From NCBI RefSeq assembly GCF_002161595.1, contig NZ_NFID01000007.1:1-64000 (forward strand): a DNA stretch of 64,000 nt. The letters run 5' to 3'. The notes under the pieces are model-generated. The model made no database searches and was not told the DNA's origin. It saw nothing but the letters and a program-made list of their open reading frames with translations. The DNA comes from Gemmiger sp. An50. Its GTDB lineage: Bacteria; Bacillota; Clostridia; Oscillospirales; Ruminococcaceae. A program made the translations under genes and the position numbers. Below are positions 53,540 through 61,510 of the stretch, in pieces (position 1 is the first letter of the stretch; every line of letters starts with the position of its first letter).

Positions 53540-54564
53540 GTGAGGAACAGGGACTGACCCCGTATGAAACCAGAGAAATCCTCTTTTACAAGACCGAAAA
53601 CGGAGAAGTGCGGGTGGAAATCCTGCTCTTTCAGGAAAATCTCTGGCTGACACAGGCAAAAATGGCAGAGCTGTTCGAGGTACAGAAAGCGGCCATTTCC
53701 AAGCATCTGAAAAACATTTTTGAATCCGGCGAACTGAGCGAGGATTCAGTTGTTTCCAAAATGGAAACAACTGCGGCGGACGGGAAACGGTATCAGACCA
53801 ACTATTACAATCTGGACGCCATTATCGCTGTGGGGTATCGTGTGAACTCCAAAAAGGCGACCATGTTCCGCATTTGGGCGAACAGGGTGTTGAAAGAGTT
53901 CATCATCAAGGGCTATGTGATGGATGACGCACGGTTGCGAGAGCCGGAGAACTTTTTCGGCAAAGATTATTTCGAGGAACAGCTGGAGCGTATCCGGGAC
54001 ATCCGGGCCAGCGAGAGAAGATTTTACCAGAAAATCACGGACATCTATTCCCAGTGCAGCGCCGACTACGATGTGGAAAGCCCCATCACAAAGGAGTTTT
54101 TCGCAACGGTGCAGAATAAGCTCCACTATGCGGTCACCCACCATACAGCTGCCGAGATCGTATATGGCCGTGCCGACAGCACCAAGCCCAATATGGGCCT
54201 GACCACATGGAAAAACGCCCCCAAAGGCCGCATCCGCAAATCCGATGTCACCGTTGCCAAAAACTATCTGAACGAAACAGAAATGCGGAACCTGAACGAA
54301 ATTGTCACCATGTACCTTGACTATGCGGAACGGCAGGCCCGCCGGGGAAATGTCATGTATATGGCCGATTGGGTCAAGCGGCTTGACGCATTTTTACAGT
54401 TCAACGAGGAAGATATTCTGCATGATAAAGGCAAGGTGACCGCTGCCATTGCCAAAGCCTTTGCCGAGAAAGAGTTTGAAAAGTTCCGGGTATTGCAGGA
54501 TCGGACCTATCAGAGCGACTTTGACCGACTGGTTGCAGAGACTTCGGCTGATCAGACAGAATAA
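53536..54564 (+). CDS. RhuM family protein
   Basis: 342 residues. The N-terminal LWLTQAKMAELFEVQKAAISKHLKNIFESGEL and RWANRVLKEFIIKGYVMDD are typical of the RhuM (virulence-associated) family; the C-terminal half is Fic/DOC-associated-looking helical sequence. These proteins travel with mobile elements and sometimes with restriction systems; biochemical role unknown. Last gene of the sigma-like-DUF6076-rhuM operon. Confidence 0.9.
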   Translation: MSEEQGLTPYETREILFYKTENGEVRVEILLFQENLWLTQAKMAELFEVQKAAISKHLKNIFESGELSEDSVVSKMETTAADGKRYQTNYYNLDAIIAVGYRVNSKKATMFRIWANRVLKEFIIKGYVMDDARLREPENFFGKDYFEEQLERIRDIRASERRFYQKITDIYSQCSADYDVESPITKEFFATVQNKLHYAVTHHTAAEIVYGRADSTKPNMGLTTWKNAPKGRIRKSDVTVAKNYLNETEMRNLNEIVTMYLDYAERQARRGNVMYMADWVKRLDAFLQFNEEDILHDKGKVTAAIAKAFAEKEFEKFRVLQDRTYQSDFDRLVAETSADQTE

Positions 54565-54576
54565 CCGTATACACAG

Positions 54577-54624
54577 AAAGCCCACGCCTCCGGTTCTCTT
54601 TCCGGCTGCGTGGGCTTTTTGGGC
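54577..54624 (+). terminator. Terminator after rhuM
   Basis: AAAGCCCACGC pairs with GCGTGGGCTTT around a ~25-base loop with inner pairing; TTTTTGG follows on the plus strand. Confidence 0.8.
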
Positions 54625-54630
54625 CATCGC

Positions 54631-54906
54631 TTATTTCTTGTTTTGCAGCTGTTCATGGGCTTCCTGCTGGACAATCAACCCCGCCGAAAATCCATACTTG
54701 AAATGGCTTTCACTTTCCTCGCACTGGGCGATAGCGTTCTGCGCCCGGAGTTCCTCCACCAGCGCATAGTCCTCTTTGCTGAGCCGCTGGGATAACTGCT
54801 CCATCAACGCCGCACAGGTTTGGATCGCCTTGCGGTATTCCGGGGATGTGGGAACAACGGTTTCACAGGGATAAAACTCCCCGTTATACATGGCTTCCAA
54901 AATCAT
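54631..54906 (-). CDS. DUF6809 family protein
   Basis: 91 residues: N-terminal ILEAMYNGEFYPCE, then LSKEDYALVEEL and HFKYGFSAGLIVQQEAHE, the DUF6809 pattern. Related to the gene at 1-249. Function unknown. Next to tnpV-like gene, 13 bases apart, probably cotranscribed from 55270. Confidence 0.85.
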   Translation of the reverse strand: MILEAMYNGEFYPCETVVPTSPEYRKAIQTCAALMEQLSQRLSKEDYALVEELRAQNAIAQCEESESHFKYGFSAGLIVQQEAHEQLQNKK

Positions 54907-54919
54907 TGCGTTCCCTCCC

Positions 54920-55270
54920 TCAACAGTAGACCAACTCCGCCAGGACGATTTCCTCGGCCCTGTTGTGGATGGAGTTCATGGAGCGCACCCATGCCATCTG
55001 GTCGGCAGATTTCAGGGCTTCTGTGACGCCCTCTTGCTGCATCATGGCTTTTTCGATAATTTCCAGCCGCTCCCGGCAGGCGGTGTCGATTTCCTCCAAA
55101 TGGGGAAACAGCTTTTCAGTGACAATAAGATCGGTATACAGAATGGGCCGGTGTTCTTTTAAGTAGGCACGGCGCAACCGGCCATATTTCCCGATATGAT
55201 ACTCTTTGGTGTCCGATAACACAAGATCGGGGATGAAATAGTCGCCGCATTGGGTATAAGTCAGTTCCAT
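54920..55270 (-). CDS. TnpV-like transposon protein
   Basis: 116 residues. MELTYTQCGDYFIPDLVLSD, then HIGKYGRLRRAYLKEHRPILY, matches TnpV-type proteins of Tn4451-like elements. Upstream AAAGGAG. Function in transposition unproven. Confidence 0.88.
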   Translation of the reverse strand: MELTYTQCGDYFIPDLVLSDTKEYHIGKYGRLRRAYLKEHRPILYTDLIVTEKLFPHLEEIDTACRERLEIIEKAMMQQEGVTEALKSADQMAWVRSMNSIHNRAEEIVLAELVYC

Positions 55271-55298
55271 ACAAAGCTCCTTTCGAGGGAATGTGATT

Positions 55299-55345
55299 GA
55301 CAGTTATGGTAGGTTTGAGGGCATCCCTCCTTTATCATAACTGTC
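55299..55345. repeat. Inverted repeat upstream of tnpV-like gene
   Basis: GACAGTTATG (55299-55308) and CATAACTGTC (55336-55345), 27 bases apart. Possible recombinase or regulator site near the right end of the element. Confidence 0.5.
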
Positions 55346-55374
55346 TTTTCATTCGCCACAAATGAGCCGCCAGT

Positions 55375-55427
55375 CATGATGTAATGTTTTTTGGTGTATT
55401 CCACCCTCTATACATTACATCATGAGA
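55375..55427. repeat. Right-end inverted repeat and attachment trinucleotide
   Basis: CATGATGTAATGT (55375-55387) and ACATTACATCATG (55412-55424) form a perfect 13-base inverted repeat immediately inside the border AGA at 55425-55427. Likely recognised by the serine recombinase. Confidence 0.65.
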
Positions 55428-55489
55428 CTTCATCTTGTAAGACTCCTATTTTTGCAAATATCCGATTCGTTTGTTAAAAACAGCGTTTC

Positions 55490-56509
55490 TTAAACATCTT
55501 TTCTATTTATGCGAACAAGAAGGCAAATCAGGTATGGGGCACCGAGAATTCCTGTAATAACGCCTACAGGATAACGAGAGGGAAAGGCATATTGCCCGAT
55601 CATGTCCGAAATCATAACAAGAATCGCCCCAATCAATGCTGAAGTAATGAGATTGTTCTTTCCTCTACACATTTTGGATGCAATTGGTCCCGATAGAAAT
55701 GCTACGGATGCAATCGGTCCCGTTACAGAAGTGGCAAATGCAATCAAAAGCAGCGAACATAAAATCAATCCAAGCCGCACCGCTGTGATGTTCAACCCCA
55801 ACACTTTTGCATGGGAGTCTCCCAGTTGCAGGATTTCCAAATGCCGATTCAAAAGTAACATGGCCCCAAATACGATGCACACCACCACTGCAAGTGGTGG
55901 AATTTGCTCTAAAGTTACTCCGTTCAAACTCCCGCTAAGCCACCTTAATGCGCTAGACACATCATATTCTGACGCTTTCAGCAACATCCATGAAATGAGA
56001 GCATTTAAAAAAGCTTGTATTCCGATTCCAGTAAGGATCAATTTTTCGTTGAAAAAACGGTTGTCGTGTGCTAAAAAATAGATGGTAGAAGCAACGAGCA
56101 ATCCCGATATAACCGCTAAAACCGATACAATACTACTATTCAATTTTAATACGAGGATACCGAATACCGCAGCAACGCTTGCCCCAGAAGTGATACCAAT
56201 GATATCCGGGCTGGCAAGGGGATTTCCAAGCAGTTTCTGAAAGGTATTGCCAGCCAGGCCAAAAGAAATTCCGCAAAAGAGAGCTGCAAACATACGGGGT
56301 AACCGAAGCGTTTTTATGGTGAATGCGGCCCCTTTTGTTTCGTTGCTTTTTAGCACTTCCAAAACTATTTTGGGGGAATATATTGTGTTTCCATAAATCA
56401 TCATCGTACAGGCAAGCATAAGTACCAATATAAGCAACACGAACACCGTGATGTAGTATCGTTTTTTTCTTTTATAGTATCCAATCACAGGTATGCTTTT
56501 ATCGGTCAT
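55490..56509 (-). CDS. Ferric-siderophore ABC permease (FecCD family), second
   Basis: 339 residues with nine to ten membrane helices and FecCD signatures (GISFGLAGNTFQKLLGNPLASPDIIGITSGAS; GPIASVAFLSGPIASKMC). With the preceding permease it forms the siderophore channel. Downstream on the minus strand is an AGGAGTC site and ATG-AAG codon pair, the severed start of the ATPase gene. Confidence 0.95.
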   Translation of the reverse strand: MTDKSIPVIGYYKRKKRYYITVFVLLILVLMLACTMMIYGNTIYSPKIVLEVLKSNETKGAAFTIKTLRLPRMFAALFCGISFGLAGNTFQKLLGNPLASPDIIGITSGASVAAVFGILVLKLNSSIVSVLAVISGLLVASTIYFLAHDNRFFNEKLILTGIGIQAFLNALISWMLLKASEYDVSSALRWLSGSLNGVTLEQIPPLAVVVCIVFGAMLLLNRHLEILQLGDSHAKVLGLNITAVRLGLILCSLLLIAFATSVTGPIASVAFLSGPIASKMCRGKNNLITSALIGAILVMISDMIGQYAFPSRYPVGVITGILGAPYLICLLVRINRKDV

Positions 56510-57504
56510 AAAGAACGCACCTTTACCCTTCGAATAATTGCAACAAAAATAGGGGCACCAATCAAGGATGTGATGATCCCGGATTCCAGTTCGCCGGGCT
56601 TTCCGGCAATTCTTCCGAGAACATCAGACAATAAGAGTACACAAGCCCCACAAAGCATTGATAACGGCATAATCCTTTTTAGGTCAGGGCCAGCAAGCAT
56701 ACGAACCAAATGCGGGACCATAAGACCAACAAAGCTGATAGGCCCTGCAAGTGCTGTGACCGATGCACATAGAAGTACACCGCTAAACGCCGCCAGTGCA
56801 CGAACCAATGCAACATTCACGCCAAGTCCGGTAGCCATATCATCGCCCAGCGCCATAGCGTTTAACGATGGCACAAGTAAAAATGCCAACAAAAATCCTC
56901 CTATCAGATAGGGCAACACCACCCGGATATCCTCAAAAGATGCACCTCCAATGCTGCCAACCTGCCAAAAGCGGAACTGATCCATAACCTGTGAGTTCGG
57001 TAACATAACTGTATTGACAAGGGACTGTAGCGCTGTTGAGGCAGCGGCACCGGCCAAAGCCAGCCGGATAGGCGTTGCCCCCCCGCAACCAATGGAGGCA
57101 AGCCCGTACACAACAAGTGCTGCAAGTGAAGCTCCACTGAATGCTAGCCAAATGTAGTGGTTTGCATTGTTGATATGCAGATAAGCGATGCCACATACAA
57201 CAAAAAGAGATGCACCAGTATTTACGCCCAATATACTTGGGTCAGCAATGGGATTTCGGGTAATCGACTGCATCAGCAGCCCTGAAACACCAAGTGCTGC
57301 ACCAGCAAGGATGCCGAATATTGTTCTTGGTATGCGAGCGCTGACAATATTGACCTCTAATAATGGGGCATCATTTGAAAAAAATGCGCCTATAACGCTG
57401 CGAATGCCTACGGATTTTACTCCGTAGGCAAGCGATACGATCGCACAAAAAAGCAAAAGGACTATCATCATGAATAAAATAACTGGGCTTTTTCTTTTAC
57501 TCAT
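56506..57504 (-). CDS. Ferric-siderophore ABC permease (FecCD family), first
   Basis: 332 residues, multi-span; GILAGAALGVSGLLMQSITRNPIADPSILGVNTGAS and GPISFVGLMVPHLVRM are the FecCD motifs. Overlaps both neighbours by 4 bases, so binding protein and permeases are translationally coupled. Confidence 0.95.
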   Translation of the reverse strand: MSKRKSPVILFMMIVLLLFCAIVSLAYGVKSVGIRSVIGAFFSNDAPLLEVNIVSARIPRTIFGILAGAALGVSGLLMQSITRNPIADPSILGVNTGASLFVVCGIAYLHINNANHYIWLAFSGASLAALVVYGLASIGCGGATPIRLALAGAAASTALQSLVNTVMLPNSQVMDQFRFWQVGSIGGASFEDIRVVLPYLIGGFLLAFLLVPSLNAMALGDDMATGLGVNVALVRALAAFSGVLLCASVTALAGPISFVGLMVPHLVRMLAGPDLKRIMPLSMLCGACVLLLSDVLGRIAGKPGELESGIITSLIGAPIFVAIIRRVKVRSL

Positions 57505-58565
57505 TTCACTTTCTCACAAGCTTGTGCCAAAACAGCAAGATATTCGTCAATGGTTGCCGGAATAGACAAAATGGTCGGTGTTGTGGATGCTGCAAGACGG
57601 GAAGAACTATCTATGAGCACTACAGCGCCATTTTTAATAGCAGGAATTTCCGACATCAAGGCATCTTCCTGCAACGCCTGCAATAAAGCCTCGTCACCGT
57701 ACATAACCATCAAGTCAATATCCGAGAGAGTTTCTACATTTTCTCGGCTGAGTACAATCGAAAACTCCGAACTGCCGTTTGCTAACTCCTTGATGCTGTT
57801 GGGCAGTTGAAACCCAAGATCCTGCAGATATGAGGCTCTGGGGTCTGCGGGAAGATAAGCGTAAAAGGTGCTGAAGTCGTTTGCATCAATCCAGAAGAAT
57901 CCGGCGTTGATTCCCGAAAATTCGGGGTGTTCGCTGATTTTTTTTGCAATCAATTCTTCAACATCGGCAACCAATGCCTCGCCTTCCGCCTTCATGCCCA
58001 TACCCTCTGCGTTCTGCAGGGTCTGTTCTCTCCAGTTGGTTTTCCATGCTACTTCTTTGAAAGGAACAACTGGTGCAATAGCAGAAAGCGTTTCGTATTC
58101 CTCTTCGGTCATGCCGGAATATGCTGCAAGAATCACATCGGGTGCAGCATCGCTGATTGCTTCGTAGTCAAATCCGTCAGTGTCATCAAAGACATTGGGG
58201 GAGTTTTCGCCCAGTTTAGCAAATGCCTGGTCGGTCCACTCATGAAGGTGATGCTCTGTTATATAGCCGTAATTAGCTGCCGAAACACCGACTGGCACGA
58301 CTCCAAGCGCCAAAACAGTATCCTGATTGCCCCATCCCAAAGTTACGATGTTCTCTGGTTTGCTTTCAATCACGGTTTCTCCGTAGGCGTGAGAAATTGT
58401 GATTGGATATGCGCCTTCGGCATCCGGGGTGGAGTTTTCGGTGATGCTTGACGCTTGCTGGCTGCTGTCTGCCTGTGTGATGGTAGATGTGGAATTTGCA
58501 CATCCGGAAAGGATCCCTGCTAAGGTTGCAACACCAAGTACAATGGATAGTACTTTCTTTTTCAT
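57501..58565 (-). CDS. Ferric-siderophore substrate-binding lipoprotein
   Basis: 354 residues with a signal peptide and lipobox LSGC (Cys22), then the TroA/FepB-like fold (VTLGWGNQDTVLALGVVPVG; FDYEAISDAAPDVILAAYSGMTEEEYETLSAIAPVVPF). It captures ferric siderophore outside the membrane. First gene of the operon, with an iron-box-like palindrome and a strong promoter upstream. Confidence 0.95.
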   Translation of the reverse strand: MKKKVLSIVLGVATLAGILSGCANSTSTITQADSSQQASSITENSTPDAEGAYPITISHAYGETVIESKPENIVTLGWGNQDTVLALGVVPVGVSAANYGYITEHHLHEWTDQAFAKLGENSPNVFDDTDGFDYEAISDAAPDVILAAYSGMTEEEYETLSAIAPVVPFKEVAWKTNWREQTLQNAEGMGMKAEGEALVADVEELIAKKISEHPEFSGINAGFFWIDANDFSTFYAYLPADPRASYLQDLGFQLPNSIKELANGSSEFSIVLSRENVETLSDIDLMVMYGDEALLQALQEDALMSEIPAIKNGAVVLIDSSSRLAASTTPTILSIPATIDEYLAVLAQACEKVK

Positions 58566-58603
58566 TTATAAATCCTCCATAAATATAATCATATCCCCAG
58601 CAG

Positions 58604-58661
58604 GTTAGCATTCGCTAACTTGCTGGCACAAATTCTATCATTCGTCTTTATCAACTGTCAA
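58604..58661 (-). promoter_or_regulatory. Siderophore operon promoter and operator
   Basis: Minus strand: -35 TTGACA (58661-58656), 18 bases, -10 TAGAAT (58637-58632), then the perfect palindrome GTTAGCATTCGCTAAC (58604-58619) where transcription starts. Confidence 0.85.
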
Positions 58662-59025
58662 GGAATTCTTTTAAATTAGTTAAATTATTAAAAAGTTTTG
58701 TCTGTTTTTTTAACACAGTTCAATTAACGCTACCACTGAATCATTCCATCACGCTTATGTTGATAGTGCTAAGTACCATGCCATATAATTGTATCAAAAT
58801 CGACTTCCTTGAAAAGCGGACCCCTTTTTGGTACTTCACCGATATATCCGCCATCCTTGCGCAAAATGGTAATGTTCCTGCTCCTCCCCTTGATGACTGA
58901 CTGTTCACCTGAATCTAAAAGAAATATTTCCATAGCACTTGCAGAATGTTTTCGGCCGTCTTGACAGCATATTAAAAGAGATGTATTATAGCAGTGTTAC
59001 ATAACAGTGTTATAGGGAGAATATT
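58662..59025. other. Intergenic region with a possible 54-codon frame
   Basis: A minus-strand frame at 58769-58933 (MEIFLLDSGEQSVIKG..., 54 codons) has no ribosome site and no recognised family. The plus-strand repeat GCAGTGTTAC / ACAGTGTTAT at 58991-59013 lies just before the TetR gene and may be its operator. Confidence 0.4.
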
Positions 59026-59643
59026 ATGGAAGAAAAAGTAACTGGCACTCTTGAGAGTATCCAGGAGGCTGCTATGCAAGAATTTCTAGAAAAAGGCTTT
59101 CAAGGTGCCTCCCTGCGCCAGATTGTGAAAAACGCCGGTGTAACCACTGGTGCTTTCTATGGATATTTCTCCAGCAAAGAAGCTCTTTTCAACGCCCTTG
59201 TAGAGCCCCACGCCGTTGCTCTTATGGGAAAGTTTATGGAAGCCCAGTCCTCTTTTGCCGAGTTACCTGAAGAAGAACAGGCTACTTGCATGGGGAATGC
59301 GTCTGGAGCCTGTGTAAGGTGGATGGTGGATTATATCTGTCAGCATCGGGAACCGGTTAAACTGCTGCTCTGCAGATCGGAGGGAACCAGTTATGAACAC
59401 TTTGTCCACAACATGGTAGAAGTGGAGGTGGAGTATACGCTCCGCTACATGGATGTTCTCCGACGTTTGGGGCAAACTCTTCCGGAACTGAGTCAGTCTC
59501 TCTGCCATATCATCGCCAGCGGAATGTTCAATGGACTTTTTGAGATCGTCGTTCATGATATGCCGAAAGAACAGGCTCTGCGGGATGTAGAACAGTTCCG
59601 GGCTTTCTACACTGGCGGATGGATGAAATTGATGGGGGGATAA
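59026..59643 (+). CDS. TetR-family regulator
   Basis: 205 residues. N-terminal helix-turn-helix LESIQEAAMQEFLEKGFQGA ... IVKNAGVTTGAFYGYFSSKEALFNAL. The C-terminal ligand domain is divergent. AGGGAG before the ATG. It probably represses itself and the ABC pair downstream; a repeat CAGTGTTAY-N4-CAGTGTTAT in its leader is the candidate operator. Confidence 0.92.
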   Translation: MEEKVTGTLESIQEAAMQEFLEKGFQGASLRQIVKNAGVTTGAFYGYFSSKEALFNALVEPHAVALMGKFMEAQSSFAELPEEEQATCMGNASGACVRWMVDYICQHREPVKLLLCRSEGTSYEHFVHNMVEVEVEYTLRYMDVLRRLGQTLPELSQSLCHIIASGMFNGLFEIVVHDMPKEQALRDVEQFRAFYTGGWMKLMGG

Positions 59644-59665
59644 CCCCTATCTTTTTTAAACATTA

Positions 59666-59681
59666 GTTAGCTATAGCTAAC
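59666..59681 (+). promoter_or_regulatory. Iron-box-like palindrome before the ABC pair
   Basis: GTTAGCTATAGCTAAC, a perfect palindrome between the TetR stop and the ABC gene, 19 bases before its ATG. Confidence 0.75.
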
Positions 59682-59700
59682 TTCAAGGGAGGTTTTTGTT

Positions 59701-61494
59701 ATGACACAGAAGAAAAAGAATGATATTACGGTCCTGCTAGACTACGCGGGAAACTATAAGGTACTAACGTTTCTCGGACTAGCTCTGTCGGCAGTGTCCA
59801 TGCTGCTAAGCATGGCACCTTACATTTGTATTTGGCTTGTTGCCCGGGATCTGATCGCAGTGGCACCGTACTGGATGCGAGCGCAGGATGTCACCCAATA
59901 TGGCTGGCTGGCATTTGCCTTTGCGGTGGCCGGCATCGTTTTGTACTTTGCAGGATTGATGTGTACTCATCTGGCAGCCTTCCGCACAGCAACCAATATT
60001 CGTAAGCAGGGTGTTGCACATGTACTGAAAGCCCCACTGGGCTTTTTCGACTCCAACGCCTCCGGTCTCATCCGTGGTCGGCTGGACGCAGCGGCGGCTG
60101 ATACGGAGACCCTGCTTGCCCATAATCTGGCAGACATCGTAGGAACCATTACCCTGTTTGTGTCCATGCTGGTGATGATGTTTGTCTTTGACTGGCGGAT
60201 GGGCGCAGCCTGCCTTCTGGCGGCTGTGATTTCCACTATCTCCATGTTCTCTATGATGGGCGGCAAAAACACCAAACTGATGGCAGAGTATCAGGCAGCC
60301 CAGGATCGCATGACTAAGGCTGGCACCGAGTATGTCCGAGGCATCCCGGTGGTCAAGATTTTCCAGCAGACCGTTTATTCCTTCAAGGCCTTCCAGGAGG
60401 CCATCGAGGATTACAGCGCTAAAGCAGAATACTATCAAGGCGATGTGTGCCGCGTGCCGCAGTCCATTAATCTAACCTTTACTGAGGGTGCTTTTGTGTT
60501 CCTGGTACCTGCGGCTCTTTTCTTGGCTCCCGGAGCTCTGGCTGACGGTGACTTTGCAGGGTTTATTACAAACTTCGCCTTTTACGCTGTGTTCTCCGCC
60601 ATCATTTCCACCGCGCTTGCCAAGATCATGTTTGCCGCATCCGGTATGATGCTGGCCAGTACTGCACTGGAGCGTATTGACCAGGTCATGTGTGCCCCTG
60701 AACTGAAAGCACCCGAACACCCCCAAGCCCCTCAAAACAGCCGTGTGGAATTCGAAGATGTGAACTTTATTTATGATGGATCGCAAACCCCTGCCCTTTC
60801 CCATGTGTCCTTCACTGCGGAGCCGGGGCAGACCATAGCCCTGGTAGGCCCCTCTGGCGGCGGCAAAACCACCGCCGCCAGCCTGATTCCCCGCTTCTGG
60901 GATGCCACCTCCGGCGTGGTGAAGGTGGGCGACGTGGATGTGCGGCTGATCGACCCCCATGTGCTCATGGATCAGATTGCCTTTGTATTTCAGAACAACC
61001 GCCTGTTCAAAGCCTCCATTTTCGAAAATGTTCGAGTCTCCCGCCCCAATGCCACCAGAGATCAGGTACTCTCGGCGTTGATGGCCGCTCAGTGCGGAGA
61101 TATTCTGAACAAACTGCCGCAGGGCATGGACACTCTGATAGGTTCCGAGGGAACTTATCTCTCCGGCGGTGAGCAGCAGCGTATCGCACTGGCTCGGGCT
61201 ATTCTGAAGGACGCACCTATCGTGGTTCTCGACGAAGCTACCGCCTTTGCTGACCCCGAAAACGAGGTGTTGATCCAAAAGGCCTTTACTGAGTTAACCC
61301 GGGGACGCACAGTGATCATGATTGCCCACCGTCTGTCAACCGTGGTGGGCGCAGATAAAATCCTGGTGCTGGATAAAGGACACATCGTGGAGCAAGGCAC
61401 CCATCAGGAACTGACTGCCGCCGGCGGTCTCTATTCCAGGATGTGGGCAGATTACAATCAGGCAGTCCAATGGAAGATCACCAGCGAACAGTGA
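59701..61494 (+). CDS. ABC transporter, fused membrane and ATPase domains (subunit 1)
   Basis: 597 residues: six helices in the first ~330 residues, then an ATPase with Walker A GPSGGGKTT, signature LSGGEQQR, and Walker B IVVLDEATAFADPENE. The partner gene follows 16 bases on. Family layout (type IV half-transporter) resembles both exporters and siderophore importers of the YbtPQ/IrtAB kind; iron-box control favours the latter (inference). Confidence 0.93.
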   Translation: MTQKKKNDITVLLDYAGNYKVLTFLGLALSAVSMLLSMAPYICIWLVARDLIAVAPYWMRAQDVTQYGWLAFAFAVAGIVLYFAGLMCTHLAAFRTATNIRKQGVAHVLKAPLGFFDSNASGLIRGRLDAAAADTETLLAHNLADIVGTITLFVSMLVMMFVFDWRMGAACLLAAVISTISMFSMMGGKNTKLMAEYQAAQDRMTKAGTEYVRGIPVVKIFQQTVYSFKAFQEAIEDYSAKAEYYQGDVCRVPQSINLTFTEGAFVFLVPAALFLAPGALADGDFAGFITNFAFYAVFSAIISTALAKIMFAASGMMLASTALERIDQVMCAPELKAPEHPQAPQNSRVEFEDVNFIYDGSQTPALSHVSFTAEPGQTIALVGPSGGGKTTAASLIPRFWDATSGVVKVGDVDVRLIDPHVLMDQIAFVFQNNRLFKASIFENVRVSRPNATRDQVLSALMAAQCGDILNKLPQGMDTLIGSEGTYLSGGEQQRIALARAILKDAPIVVLDEATAFADPENEVLIQKAFTELTRGRTVIMIAHRLSTVVGADKILVLDKGHIVEQGTHQELTAAGGLYSRMWADYNQAVQWKITSEQ

Positions 61495-61510
61495 AAGAGG
61501 GGTAAAGAAT

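Larger units (their letters stand above)
35076..55427. mobile_element. Mobilizable element of about 20.35 kb with a serine recombinase
   Basis: Carries a large serine recombinase, TnpV, TnpW, relaxase, presumed oriT, primase and helicase genes, sigma-like and DUF6076 proteins, RhuM, and a SNF2/type III restriction cassette. No type IV secretion genes are present, so it should be mobilised by a helper (Tn4451-like/IME). Both borders are set by AGA repeats whose recombination rebuilds the start of a siderophore ATPase gene. Confidence 0.85.
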
